Positions 6,687 through 14,788 of a stretch of DNA of 25,680 bases are shown here, one piece after another; position 1 is the stretch's first letter, and each line of letters starts with the position of its first letter. The notes under the pieces were generated by a model. That model saw nothing but the letters and a program-made list of their open reading frames with translations. It ran no database searches and was not told the origin of the DNA. A program made the position numbers and the translations under genes. The stretch comes from CAYOLL01 sp964404765 [NCBI: uncultured Gemmatimonadota bacterium] (lineage in GTDB: Bacteria > 4572-55). The stretch spans positions 1-25,680 of the forward strand of contig CAYOLL010000082.1 of NCBI GenBank assembly GCA_964404765.1. The letters run 5' to 3'.

Positions 6687-9600
6687 GTGATCATGTTATT
6701 AAAGCGGGATAACAACAAAACCAAATTGAACAAACGTAAGCACGGGATCGCTTTCAACAAAGCGCAAACAGTATTTACAAGCAGCTTGTCGTTGTTAAAG
6801 ACCCGTCCGGGCGGGTTGCTGCTGTTCATCCTGATCATGGCGATAAGCCCGGACAGTCAGGCGATGCAATTTATTGCCCCTACCTACACCGTCTCCAACG
6901 GCTTAACCACAAATTTAGTCAAATCGGCCTGCCGGGATAGCGCCGGCTTTATCTGGCTGGCCACAGATGAAGGACTCGTTCAGTTTGACGGCAAGACATT
7001 TTATAATCATGCGGGCCGCTTGCCGACGCCTTACATCAAAGACCTCTATCTTACCCGTGATTCCCGGCTGATTGTTGTTCACGATCAGGGGATTCATCGC
7101 GTTCAGGCCTGGCGGGATTCCATTGTTTTCAGCAAATTATTGCCCGGCGGCGGCAGCACGGATTCGACACTTTTTTATCCCAAAACCTTTTATGAAGATC
7201 ACAGCGGAGCCTGGTGGATCAGCGAGCCGGATGCCGTGGTGCGCTACCGAAACGGGCATTTAAAACGCTATTATTTTGCCGAAAAATACCGCACCAACAG
7301 CTATGTGCGCTCCTTTTATGTCGTTGAAGACGATAACGATCGCATCTATGCCATCGCCGAACGGGGTCACGTCTTTTTTTATCAGGCCGAAGCGGATTCT
7401 TTCGTAGAATTGGCAATTCCTCCGCCGGCAGCCCCGTTCCTGATTGACGCCGTCGTGATGCAGCCGCATGGAAAATTATGGGCCGGATCGAACGTCGGCC
7501 TGTATGAGCTGACATTCAATACAATTTTAGAGAATTTAACCTGGCGGTTAGCGGTCAATCTGCCCAATATCTCGGCCTTAGTTCAGGACCCCGCCGGGCG
7601 GCTTTATCTGGGAACCTGGGGAAACGGCGTCCATGTCTTTGATCCTCGCCTGAGCCCGGAATTGATTCAACCGGAAACGCAAAATTCGCCGCGCGTCGTC
7701 AACAACCTGCGCCTCACGCCGGACGGGGTGTTGTTGGTCAGTTCCGACGAAGGTTTCACCTTTTTCAAAACCGCTTTCTTTAAACAACTGTCACTGCCAA
7801 GCTCAAATTTTTATATCCATACGGTCGCCGTCGATTCCGCCGGAATTATTTATACCAGCGAAGGCGATCATATTTACCGGATCGAAAAAAACGGCGTAAC
7901 CGAAACGATTAACAAGATTTATACGAAGCCTGGCAGTCTTATCCTCAGCTTGCTGGTTGTTGATGATGACTTGTGGATTGGCTATCGCGATGGCTTTGTA
8001 GAGCGGTTGCGCCACGGGACGACCCGGCGCATTGACCTGCCGGATTTGGGGAATCGGGTGATCAATGATATGGCCCTTGATCATCTTGGCAATCTCTGGG
8101 TTTGTCAGGACGGCTTGACCGGGGTCTATAAAATCGGACCTGATTGGCGGGTTTCCCATTACGGCCTGGATCAGGGCCTTCCCACCCACGTCATTTGTCT
8201 TACAAACCGCGCCGATGATTTTTATGCCGGCAGCAGCGGCAAAAATTCCCACCTCTATCGCTACAACCGCCAAACGGATCGCTTTGAAAATCTAACCGTC
8301 AACACCCCCTGGCCTACACCGCAGGAACCGGTGATCGACGACATGGCCTTTGACGCCGCCGGCCGCCTTTGGCTGGGCACAAATCAGGGTCTTTGGCTTT
8401 ACGATCAGGGCCGGATAAGTCAGCCGGACGGATTGGATGATCTGGCCCGACTGCCGATCAAAGCCATTGCCGTGGATAGCCTTAATCAGGTCTGGTCAGG
8501 CACGAATCGCGGCCTGTTTCGCTATGCCGGACAAACGGTTACGGCATTTGGCATGAATGATGGGTTAAGCAGCACAACCATGAGCTACCGTGCCTTGTGT
8601 TTGGATCGCCGACAGCGGCTATGGGTCGGCACGGCCTCGGGCCTGTCTGTTTGGCAAGCGGATGTCGGGCAGCGCAATCAAACGCCGTCGCCGCAATTGA
8701 TTAAACTGTTGGTCAATGGCCGGCCTGTTTATACCCTTACCGACAGCACCGTGTTTGCCGATCAATCCTACTTTGAGATGACCTTTGCGACGCTGTGCTA
8801 TCCGGCCGAACATATTCAATATCAAACGCGCCGTAACGATTTGCAAAAAGAATGGGAGCCGCCCGACCTCGAAAATCAGCGCATCATTCCCCGCCTGCGA
8901 TACGGTCACTATCAATTTGAAATCCGCGCCCGACAATCCGGCTACGATTGGAGTCCGCCGACCGTCCTGAAGTTCAACGTAGCGCCGCCGTGGTATCTCA
9001 GTCGTCCGGCTTATTTTGGCTGCGCCGCGCTGCTTCTGGCGTTCATTGCCGCGGGCCGTCAATTTTGGCAAACACTGCGCTTAAAACGCGCCGCCGAATT
9101 GGAAACCGCCCGTCTGGCCCGCGTTACGGCTTCATTGGGCGAATTAGTCGTCATTATTGATTTGGACGGTAAGATTAATTTTGTTAATGCCGCGCTATTG
9201 GATCGATACGGCGATCAACGCCGGCAAATTATTGGTCAGCCATTTGCCCGACTTTTTTCCGCCGAAATGTCCGCGGTTATTGAAGCGGGGCGAGCGTCGG
9301 CAATTGCTTCCGGTCGCTGGCGTGATGATGTTATCGGACAAACATCCGTTGATGAAACATTTTGGCTTTCGATAACCCTGACACCGCTGTTGCATGAAAA
9401 TAAGCACGCCGGTTTGGTTGCGGTTCTGCGGGATATCAGCGAGCGAAAAGAAAGTGAAAAAGCGCTCATCATCGCCCGTCTGGCTGCCGAGCAGGCTGCG
9501 CGGGCTAAAGCCGATTTTTTAGCCACCATGAGCCACGAAATCCGCACCCCGATGAACGGGGTTATCGGCATGACCGAATTGCTTTTGCAGACACCGCTGA

Positions 9601-11054
9601 ACGAGGAGCAGCGGGATTTCGTAGGAACCATCCGCGTCAGTGGCGAAAGCCTGTTGAACATCATCAACGATATTCTGGATTTTTCCAAAATCGAAGCAGG
9701 CAAGATGGAGTTGGAGCATCGGCCCGTATCCGTTAACGGTCTATTGGAAGATGTATACCGTCTGGCCGGGCCGCGCAGTCAAGCCAAGGGCCTGGAATTA
9801 ACCTATGATGTTAACCCGGATGTGCCTGCCGTGATTATGGGCGATGTCATGCGCTTAAGGCAGGTTTTGGGCAACCTGATGAGCAATGCCATTAAATTTA
9901 CAGAAAATGGCGAAATTTCTACAAGCGTAGAAAAAATCGGGGAAGAAAACGGGCTGATCCTGAAATTTTCCATTCGGGACACAGGGATTGGTATTCCGGC
10001 GGAAAAAGTAGACAAGCTGTTCAACGCTTTCTCGCAGGTCGATTCTTCAACGACGCGGAAATATGGCGGCACCGGCCTCGGTCTGGCGATTTGCCGCAAA
10101 CTCGTAGAACTGATGAACGGGCGAATTTGGATCGAAAGCGAGCCCGGCCAGGGTTCGACATTTTCATTTACTATTGCTTCCGCCATTTCTAATGAACCGG
10201 CAGAAGTTGACCCGATTGTTTCAATATTAGCCGGCAAACATGCGCTCATTCTCGGCGGCGGCCCGGCTTATCAAAAAATGCTGTCTTCGCACATGAACTG
10301 CTGGCAAATGCGACCCTGCGCCATCACTACCACAGCAGAAATTGAGCGGCTGATCGCCAATAAATTTTATGCCGATGTTATTCTGCTGGATTCCGCTTTC
10401 GCCAACGCGCCTTTAGAAAAACTGAGCGGACTGCTTTATGAAAAAAGACCGGATCAGGCGACTATTTTATGCCGCGCTGTCGATTTTAAGCCCGATTCGG
10501 CAGCGCCAGACTCCGTGGCGGCAATTCTAAATCGACCCATTCTGCAGTCCCAATTGCTAAGCGCGTTGGGGCGGGTTTTTGCGGTACAATCTAAGCCGGT
10601 CACTCCGCCGGCTGTTGTCACACCGGCAGACGCGACTTCTCCGCCCGCCGCCGAAACCCGGCGGATTTTGCTGGCCGAAGATGTGGAGGCCAACATCAAA
10701 ATTATGCGGCTGATCCTGCAAAAAATGGATTTTAGCGTGGACATAGCCCGCAATGGCCGTGAAGCTATCGAAAAGCTGACGCAGCAAACCTATGATCTGA
10801 TTTTTATGGATGTGCAGATGCCGGAAATGGACGGTTTGGAAGCGGCTTGGCACATTGTTCATAAAATGGCGCTGAATCCGCGTCCGCCAATTATCGCCAT
10901 GACCGCCAATGCGATGCAGGGCGACCGTGAGCGCTGTCTGGAAGCCGGGATGGATGATTATATTACCAAGCCCGTTCAAATTCAACAAATCAAAGAGATG
11001 ATAGAAAAATGGGGCCGAAGCGACCAACAGTTAAGTGAAACAGCGTCTAATTAA
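6687..11054 (+). CDS. Hybrid histidine kinase: propeller, Y_Y_Y, PAS, HisKA, HATPase, two receivers
   Basis: A 1455-codon membrane sensor kinase. Residues 1-38 derive from brnT; 40-59 form a signal peptide (hydrophobic LLLFILIMAI). Residues about 65-660 hold roughly fourteen Reg_prop-like blades (typical motif GRLWLGTNQGLWLYD), enough for two seven-bladed propellers, then a Y_Y_Y domain (about 668-768) and a membrane helix (about 775-793). Inside the cell follow PAS, HisKA with phospho-acceptor H950 (SHEIRTPMNG), an ATPase domain (NAIKFTENG, GTGLGLAI), a decayed receiver (about 1183-1290) and an intact receiver with D1375 (FMDVQMPEMDG). The true start is uncertain: GTG 6687, ATG 6693, or a TTG near 6786 just before the signal peptide. 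Ligand unknown; relatives often sense glycans. Confidence 0.93.
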   Translation: MIMLLKRDNNKTKLNKRKHGIAFNKAQTVFTSSLSLLKTRPGGLLLFILIMAISPDSQAMQFIAPTYTVSNGLTTNLVKSACRDSAGFIWLATDEGLVQFDGKTFYNHAGRLPTPYIKDLYLTRDSRLIVVHDQGIHRVQAWRDSIVFSKLLPGGGSTDSTLFYPKTFYEDHSGAWWISEPDAVVRYRNGHLKRYYFAEKYRTNSYVRSFYVVEDDNDRIYAIAERGHVFFYQAEADSFVELAIPPPAAPFLIDAVVMQPHGKLWAGSNVGLYELTFNTILENLTWRLAVNLPNISALVQDPAGRLYLGTWGNGVHVFDPRLSPELIQPETQNSPRVVNNLRLTPDGVLLVSSDEGFTFFKTAFFKQLSLPSSNFYIHTVAVDSAGIIYTSEGDHIYRIEKNGVTETINKIYTKPGSLILSLLVVDDDLWIGYRDGFVERLRHGTTRRIDLPDLGNRVINDMALDHLGNLWVCQDGLTGVYKIGPDWRVSHYGLDQGLPTHVICLTNRADDFYAGSSGKNSHLYRYNRQTDRFENLTVNTPWPTPQEPVIDDMAFDAAGRLWLGTNQGLWLYDQGRISQPDGLDDLARLPIKAIAVDSLNQVWSGTNRGLFRYAGQTVTAFGMNDGLSSTTMSYRALCLDRRQRLWVGTASGLSVWQADVGQRNQTPSPQLIKLLVNGRPVYTLTDSTVFADQSYFEMTFATLCYPAEHIQYQTRRNDLQKEWEPPDLENQRIIPRLRYGHYQFEIRARQSGYDWSPPTVLKFNVAPPWYLSRPAYFGCAALLLAFIAAGRQFWQTLRLKRAAELETARLARVTASLGELVVIIDLDGKINFVNAALLDRYGDQRRQIIGQPFARLFSAEMSAVIEAGRASAIASGRWRDDVIGQTSVDETFWLSITLTPLLHENKHAGLVAVLRDISERKESEKALIIARLAAEQAARAKADFLATMSHEIRTPMNGVIGMTELLLQTPLNEEQRDFVGTIRVSGESLLNIINDILDFSKIEAGKMELEHRPVSVNGLLEDVYRLAGPRSQAKGLELTYDVNPDVPAVIMGDVMRLRQVLGNLMSNAIKFTENGEISTSVEKIGEENGLILKFSIRDTGIGIPAEKVDKLFNAFSQVDSSTTRKYGGTGLGLAICRKLVELMNGRIWIESEPGQGSTFSFTIASAISNEPAEVDPIVSILAGKHALILGGGPAYQKMLSSHMNCWQMRPCAITTTAEIERLIANKFYADVILLDSAFANAPLEKLSGLLYEKRPDQATILCRAVDFKPDSAAPDSVAAILNRPILQSQLLSALGRVFAVQSKPVTPPAVVTPADATSPPAAETRRILLAEDVEANIKIMRLILQKMDFSVDIARNGREAIEKLTQQTYDLIFMDVQMPEMDGLEAAWHIVHKMALNPRPPIIAMTANAMQGDRERCLEAGMDDYITKPVQIQQIKEMIEKWGRSDQQLSETASN
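6693..6803 (+). pseudogene. 5' fragment of brnT, fused to the histidine kinase frame
   Basis: About 37 codons line up with intact brnT at 4793-4900, sharing DN, RKH, AQT and SLS in order (for example RKHGIAFNKAQTVF against RKHTITFDEAQTIF). The FEWD motif has become LLKRD, and nearly all acidic residues are replaced by Lys, Asn or Ser. Homology stops at about 6803, where the kinase signal peptide begins. There is no stop codon between them, so the fragment is an open in-frame leader. Confidence 0.82.
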
Positions 11055-11119
11055 TTACAAAACCGGGGCGATGGGTGTAGCGTGGACCTGATTTTGCAGA
11101 TAAATCCTTCCGACGATGC

Positions 11120-11425
11120 TTATTCAAGAACGCTGCTGATCTGGATTGTGGGTTGAACATCGGTATATTTGGGTATATCGCCCAAAAGCTCATCAGCCGC
11201 TGCAGCAAACAAGGTTTGAAAATCTTCCAGTGTTTCAAATACCATTGCGGCGATCATTATAAAGGGCGCCGGCACTCCTGGCGCGCCTCCGGCAAATCCC
11301 TTGTCGAGAGTTACGCTAATCGGTTTTAGCAGCTTTTTTGCCAAAGGAATATGCGTTTTCTGATAATATGCAACGTCAAAACGCGCTGCCGGTGTGTTTG
11401 GATACATGATTTGAACTCGGATCAT
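11120..11425 (-). CDS. EthD-family protein
   Basis: A 101-residue protein of the EthD family, small dimeric ferredoxin-like-fold proteins; the founding member is needed for ethyl tert-butyl ether degradation, but most members have no known role. Features seen are the N-terminal VQIMYPNTPAARFDVAYYQK and THIPLAKKLL segment and the phenylalanine-rich FETLEDFQTLFAAAADELLGD. It starts at an ATG with AGAGG six bases upstream. Transcribed alone from the minus strand, converging with the kinase gene upstream in the window. Confidence 0.88.
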   Translation of the reverse strand: MIRVQIMYPNTPAARFDVAYYQKTHIPLAKKLLKPISVTLDKGFAGGAPGVPAPFIMIAAMVFETLEDFQTLFAAAADELLGDIPKYTDVQPTIQISSVLE

Positions 11426-11536
11426 ATTGGCCTCTTTTTGTGAATGGGGTTGCGTGTGTGGCGACAGAATAACAATGCGCTATTACCTGTCAGATAGTTA
11501 AGGCGCGATTTCGAACGGTTATTAACGTGGATTCAA

Positions 11537-11565
11537 AATTTATTCTAAAAAAATTTGAAAGTCAA
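11537..11565 (-). promoter_or_regulatory. Probable sigma70 promoter of the EthD gene
   Basis: On the minus strand TTGACT (11560-11565), a 17-base spacer and TAAATT (11537-11542), about 112 bases before the start codon. The rest of 11426-11671 shows no gene or clear repeat. Confidence 0.45.
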
Positions 11566-11671
11566 CTTATATCTGACCGGTTTAAAAAAGCAGTCATATT
11601 TTGACACCGGAAAAGCTCACCCAAACTTCCGCCATACAGCAAAGAGGGTCAAATTTCTAAAGGTGGTTGAC

Positions 11672-11704
11672 AAAAAAACCTCCCAACTATTTTTAGCAGG
11701 GAGG
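11672..11704 (-). terminator. Rho-independent terminator of the sigma/anti-sigma/bactofilin operon
   Basis: Read on the minus strand, CCTCCC and GGGAGG form a stem around an A/T-rich loop, followed directly by a run of seven T. It lies 38 bases after the stop of the bactofilin-like gene. Confidence 0.9.
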
Positions 11705-11742
11705 CTTTCCGAGGTTCATTATTTATAGATGTTTAAAGAGGC

Positions 11743-13158
11743 TTATGCTTGGGGTCCTGTCGAAGCAGGCGGAGTCTCTTTGTCATTAGGCGTTTGCGTT
11801 GCCGAGGTCTCGCTGCCGCTTGCTTTATCAGCGCTTGCAGTTTCGGTATCATACACGGTTTCCGGTTGTGATGAATAGCCGGGAGTGTCATTTTTGAAAA
11901 CTTTCACAATAACCTTAACTTTACCTGGCTCAGTATCCTTGCCAAACTTGCTAAGCAGAATCGAGCCCAGACCCGCAGTTACCAAAACCAGTTTTAGGCA
12001 AGCGCCAAAAATGATCATCAAAATACCAATTGCCTTTGCAAAGCCACCGGGCAGTGAGATAAAATAGCCGGCCAGGCTCAGCAGCTCCAACACAAGCACA
12101 CCCAGCATCGTCTGGCGAGTAACATTATTAACGCCAAAGCTGAAACGATTGTTCACTACATTTCCGACCATTAATGCAGCGGTAGCATAGGCAAAAAGGC
12201 TTAGGAAAATAGCCAGGAACGGGATAAAAATAACACCGACACAGGTGAGCGTCATGAGGATGAACACAAAAGGAAAGGCAATCCAGGTGAATATTCCGAA
12301 CAGAAACGAGCGCCCAAGATGATCACGCATCAGGGTTGCGCTATTTTCCACACGCTGCGGGGCAAAAACGACGACCAGTACTACGAAGGCCAGGATCAGC
12401 AAGGTGGCCAAAACATTTTGAAGAAAATCTACAAAACGGCTACCAAAGCTGCTGCCCCAGCCGTTATCAAAAATCTGAATGCCTTCACCATCATGGACAT
12501 TAAGGTTTAAACCACCGTCCTCAAAAATTTTCTGAACAAAATCACCCGTGCTGACAGTGACGCTCTGTCCACCGACTTTCGCGCCCTCGGCACGATCCAA
12601 AAGTCCGCCAACTGTAACGATGTCTTTCTCGACTACTGCATCTGGGCCAAGATTAATCGAGCCGCCCACACTGACCACACTGCCCAGGACTTTGCCTTCA
12701 ATATTGGCCGGTCCGCCAATCACTACAACGTCTCCTTCGACCTGACCGACAATATGAACCTCCCCGCCCATTGAAAAAATGTTGCCGTAAATAATTTCAT
12801 CGGCAGCCACATCGGCGCCGGAACCGATGCGGATGATATCACCATGACTTTCGGAAATTTTTTCCCCACGCCGTAAGGCTTCTTCTTGTAATTCCAACGC
12901 TCTTTCGCGCTGCTCCTCAGCTCGCTGCAGGTCTTCCTGGGCTTTACGAATTTTCTCTTCGATGGCCTGGATTTGATTCTCAACTTCCCCCGGGATTTCG
13001 GGTGCAGCGGGCGGCTGCGGAGTATGCACGGTCGTATCCGCGACGATGACGGCAGGCTTATCCGACGGTTGCGTGTTAGTTTGCGCAACCGCTGCAGCGG
13101 CCCATAGCATCGCTACGATGCCAATCACATTTTTAAAAGCATTACTTGAATTATGCAT
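11743..13158 (-). CDS. Bactofilin-like (polymer-forming) multi-pass membrane protein
   Basis: A 471-residue exported or membrane protein. It has a signal peptide (GIVAMLWAAAAVAQ), a charged coiled coil (about 57-95, EDLQRAEEQRERALELQEEA), a beta-helical polymer-forming segment of short repeated strands (about 105-215, EGDVVVIGGPANIEGKVLG and VVSVGGSINLG), four or five membrane helices (about 245-405), and a low-complexity Ser/Thr tail. Such strand repeats are typical of bactofilin and polymer-forming cytoskeletal domains. It overlaps the anti-sigma gene by 8 bases, with GGGAG upstream of the ATG. As third gene of a sigma operon it is a likely envelope-stress or envelope-structure target or sensor; that role is inference. 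Confidence 0.82.
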   Translation of the reverse strand: MHNSSNAFKNVIGIVAMLWAAAAVAQTNTQPSDKPAVIVADTTVHTPQPPAAPEIPGEVENQIQAIEEKIRKAQEDLQRAEEQRERALELQEEALRRGEKISESHGDIIRIGSGADVAADEIIYGNIFSMGGEVHIVGQVEGDVVVIGGPANIEGKVLGSVVSVGGSINLGPDAVVEKDIVTVGGLLDRAEGAKVGGQSVTVSTGDFVQKIFEDGGLNLNVHDGEGIQIFDNGWGSSFGSRFVDFLQNVLATLLILAFVVLVVVFAPQRVENSATLMRDHLGRSFLFGIFTWIAFPFVFILMTLTCVGVIFIPFLAIFLSLFAYATAALMVGNVVNNRFSFGVNNVTRQTMLGVLVLELLSLAGYFISLPGGFAKAIGILMIIFGACLKLVLVTAGLGSILLSKFGKDTEPGKVKVIVKVFKNDTPGYSSQPETVYDTETASADKASGSETSATQTPNDKETPPASTGPQA

Positions 13159-13780
13159 ATTGCAAACTCCCTTTTGGTTCGGTCATGAGATACAGGACAA
13201 AGGTCCAAAGAACTATTACGATTATCGCGACTGGTAACAAATACGAGAGCGACATCCAGAGAGTTGCAACGAGAGTAAAAAAAGTTTTGCTAATTGAAAG
13301 CCACAGATTGCTGAAATTTAAAAAATGAACCAACGAAGCAAACGACTCCTTAAGCCAGAAGACAATCGTCTTGATCTCCGCAGCTTTACTAAAGGGCGTC
13401 AACAAACTTTTCAGGCTCAGCAAACTGAGCATTTTATTAAAGAGGAAAACATAGCTGTTCCGACTCATAATGATGAAGGTAACAATACCGACGGTCATTA
13501 TCGGCCGTAAAACCAGAATTGTCGCCCAACGCATGAGCGCATTTTGTACGCGATAATACCAGGGTATGTGAATGCGGGCTAAGACATTGGCGGCAAAGTC
13601 GGCCGGCAACGGCAGCGGCTGGACTTCCCCCAGCAATTGCGCTACCTGCATCATGTTTTGATACTGCCTGCGGCAGCTCGGATTTTGGCGCAGGATCGTC
13701 TCAAATTCGCGTGATTCATCGGGCGTTAACAACCCGTCTAATTTATCATTTAACAGGGACTCAAATTTTTTATCGTTCAT
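13151..13780 (-). CDS. Membrane anti-sigma factor-like protein
   Basis: About 209 residues from the ATG at 13780 (TTG 13798 and ATG 13789 are also possible). The N-terminal KFESLLNDKLDGLLTPDE and EFETILRQNPSCRRQYQ segment looks like the cytoplasmic sigma-binding domain of ECF anti-sigma factors, but the zinc ligands His-x3-Cys-x2-Cys are missing, leaving only one Cys. Two clear membrane segments follow (ATILVLRPIMTVGIVTFIIM and the C-terminal LLPVAIIVIVLWTFVLYLM), with amphipathic helices between them. It directly follows the sigma gene and presumably holds the sigma factor at the membrane. Confidence 0.8.
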   Translation of the reverse strand: MNDKKFESLLNDKLDGLLTPDESREFETILRQNPSCRRQYQNMMQVAQLLGEVQPLPLPADFAANVLARIHIPWYYRVQNALMRWATILVLRPIMTVGIVTFIIMSRNSYVFLFNKMLSLLSLKSLLTPFSKAAEIKTIVFWLKESFASLVHFLNFSNLWLSISKTFFTLVATLWMSLSYLLPVAIIVIVLWTFVLYLMTEPKGSLQYA

Positions 13781-13794
13781 AATCTCCATCCGTT

Positions 13795-14400
13795 TCAAAA
13801 CAATGCAATGTTCAAGAGCTCGCCCAATTTTTTACGGGCGCGATGCACTCGGGCTTTGATTGTACCAACCGGCTCATTTAAAATTTCGGCCATTTCCTCG
13901 TAGGATTTATCGTGCAAATGTCGCAGGACAATGACTGCGCGGCTTTCTAACGGCAAAGCCGCAATGGTTTGCTGAATAACCCGATCACGTTGTTGCCGCT
14001 CCATGGTCTGGTCAATACGCAGACTCTGATCAGCAACTTGCAGCGGTCGGTTGTCACTGTCCCCGTCATCATCCAAAGAAATTTGGGCCGGTTTTTTCTT
14101 CCGCAAATAGTCATAACAATGATTCTTGGCAATTCGATAAAGCCAGCTGGAAAATTTAAAGTCGGCATCGTATTGATTAAGCGCATTAAAGACTTTAACA
14201 AAACTTTCCTGAGCCAGGTCCTGGGCGATTTCTGGATCCGAAATCAGTCGAAAGCATAGATTGTACACACCCTGCTGATACTTCCGCAGGAGTTGTGCAA
14301 AAGCTTGCTGATCGCCCTTTAGACAGCGCTGTACCAGAATTGAATCTTCTTGATCAAGATGTTCGGCCATTTTTATATGCGCATAGCCTGAATTATTCAT
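13795..14400 (-). CDS. ECF RNA polymerase sigma factor (RpoE-like)
   Basis: A 201-residue group 4 sigma factor. Region 2 is clear (RKYQQGVYNLCFRLISDPE, AQDLAQESFVKVF, FSSWLYRIAKNHCYDYLRKK), joined by an acidic linker to region 4 with its helix-turn-helix (LPLESRAVIVLRHLHDKSYE, EEMAEILNEPVGTIKARVHR). It would direct polymerase to ECF-type promoters when released by the anti-sigma gene product encoded next. The start codon at 14400 is likely but has a poor ribosome site; an ATG 10 codons in is an alternative. Confidence 0.95.
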   Translation of the reverse strand: MNNSGYAHIKMAEHLDQEDSILVQRCLKGDQQAFAQLLRKYQQGVYNLCFRLISDPEIAQDLAQESFVKVFNALNQYDADFKFSSWLYRIAKNHCYDYLRKKKPAQISLDDDGDSDNRPLQVADQSLRIDQTMERQQRDRVIQQTIAALPLESRAVIVLRHLHDKSYEEMAEILNEPVGTIKARVHRARKKLGELLNIALF

Positions 14401-14432
14401 TTACGGCTCATGGAGCAGGTCTGTGGAAATCC

Positions 14433-14493
14433 AACCTTGCGAAGGCTTCAGTGCGCAAAACATGCGAATTTCAAATTAAGCCTTCGCAAGGTT
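14433..14493. repeat. Inverted repeat with AACCTTGCGAAGGCTT arms
   Basis: AACCTTGCGAAGGCTT (14433-14448) is matched perfectly by its complement at 14478-14493, with a 29-base centre. No T run follows on either strand, so it is more likely a dispersed palindromic repeat than a terminator. It lies in the leader of the sigma operon if that operon starts at the promoter near 14706. Confidence 0.85.
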
Positions 14494-14559
14494 TGACATC
14501 TTATCCCATGAACCTCATTTACTACAAAGCCCAAAGACGCGAAAAATCCCGAAAAAGGG

Positions 14560-14587
14560 CGTTAGTTCCGTGCCGGACTAACGCGGC
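14560..14587. repeat. Short inverted repeat in the 14401-14788 gap
   Basis: GCGTTAGT and ACTAACGC form a perfect 8-bp stem with a ten-base loop, next to an AAGCCCAAAGACGCGAAAA stretch that resembles the repeat core at 136-154. Apart from this, the inverted repeat at 14433 and the two promoters, the 388-base gap holds no gene. Confidence 0.6.
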
Positions 14588-14698
14588 TTTCGTAAAACTT
14601 ACCGTCTTTGCCGATTTGTGGCAAAGCATAAACTTTTCAGACCATTAGAGACATTACGAGATAAATACTTAAAAAGTTGCCGGAATTTGCAGAATTTG

Positions 14699-14726
14699 TT
14701 GCAAAATTGTAATGTATAGTTATAAT
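14699..14726 (+). promoter_or_regulatory. Sigma70 promoter of the phosphatase-fusion gene
   Basis: TTGCAA (14699-14704), a 16-base spacer and a perfect TATAAT (14721-14726), 63 bases before the start codon. It overlaps the predicted minus-strand promoter at 14706-14735. Confidence 0.7.
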
Positions 14727-14735
14727 GATTGTCAA
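14706..14735 (-). promoter_or_regulatory. Possible sigma70 promoter of the sigma operon
   Basis: On the minus strand a perfect TTGACA (14730-14735), an 18-base spacer and TACAAT (14706-14711). It faces the plus-strand promoter and shares its bases. The sigma gene starts about 300 bases downstream, so the leader would be long. Confidence 0.45.
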
Positions 14736-14788
14736 GCCGTATGTTACTAAATATGCCGTGTTGCCATTTATTTTAATAAGGATAAGCT

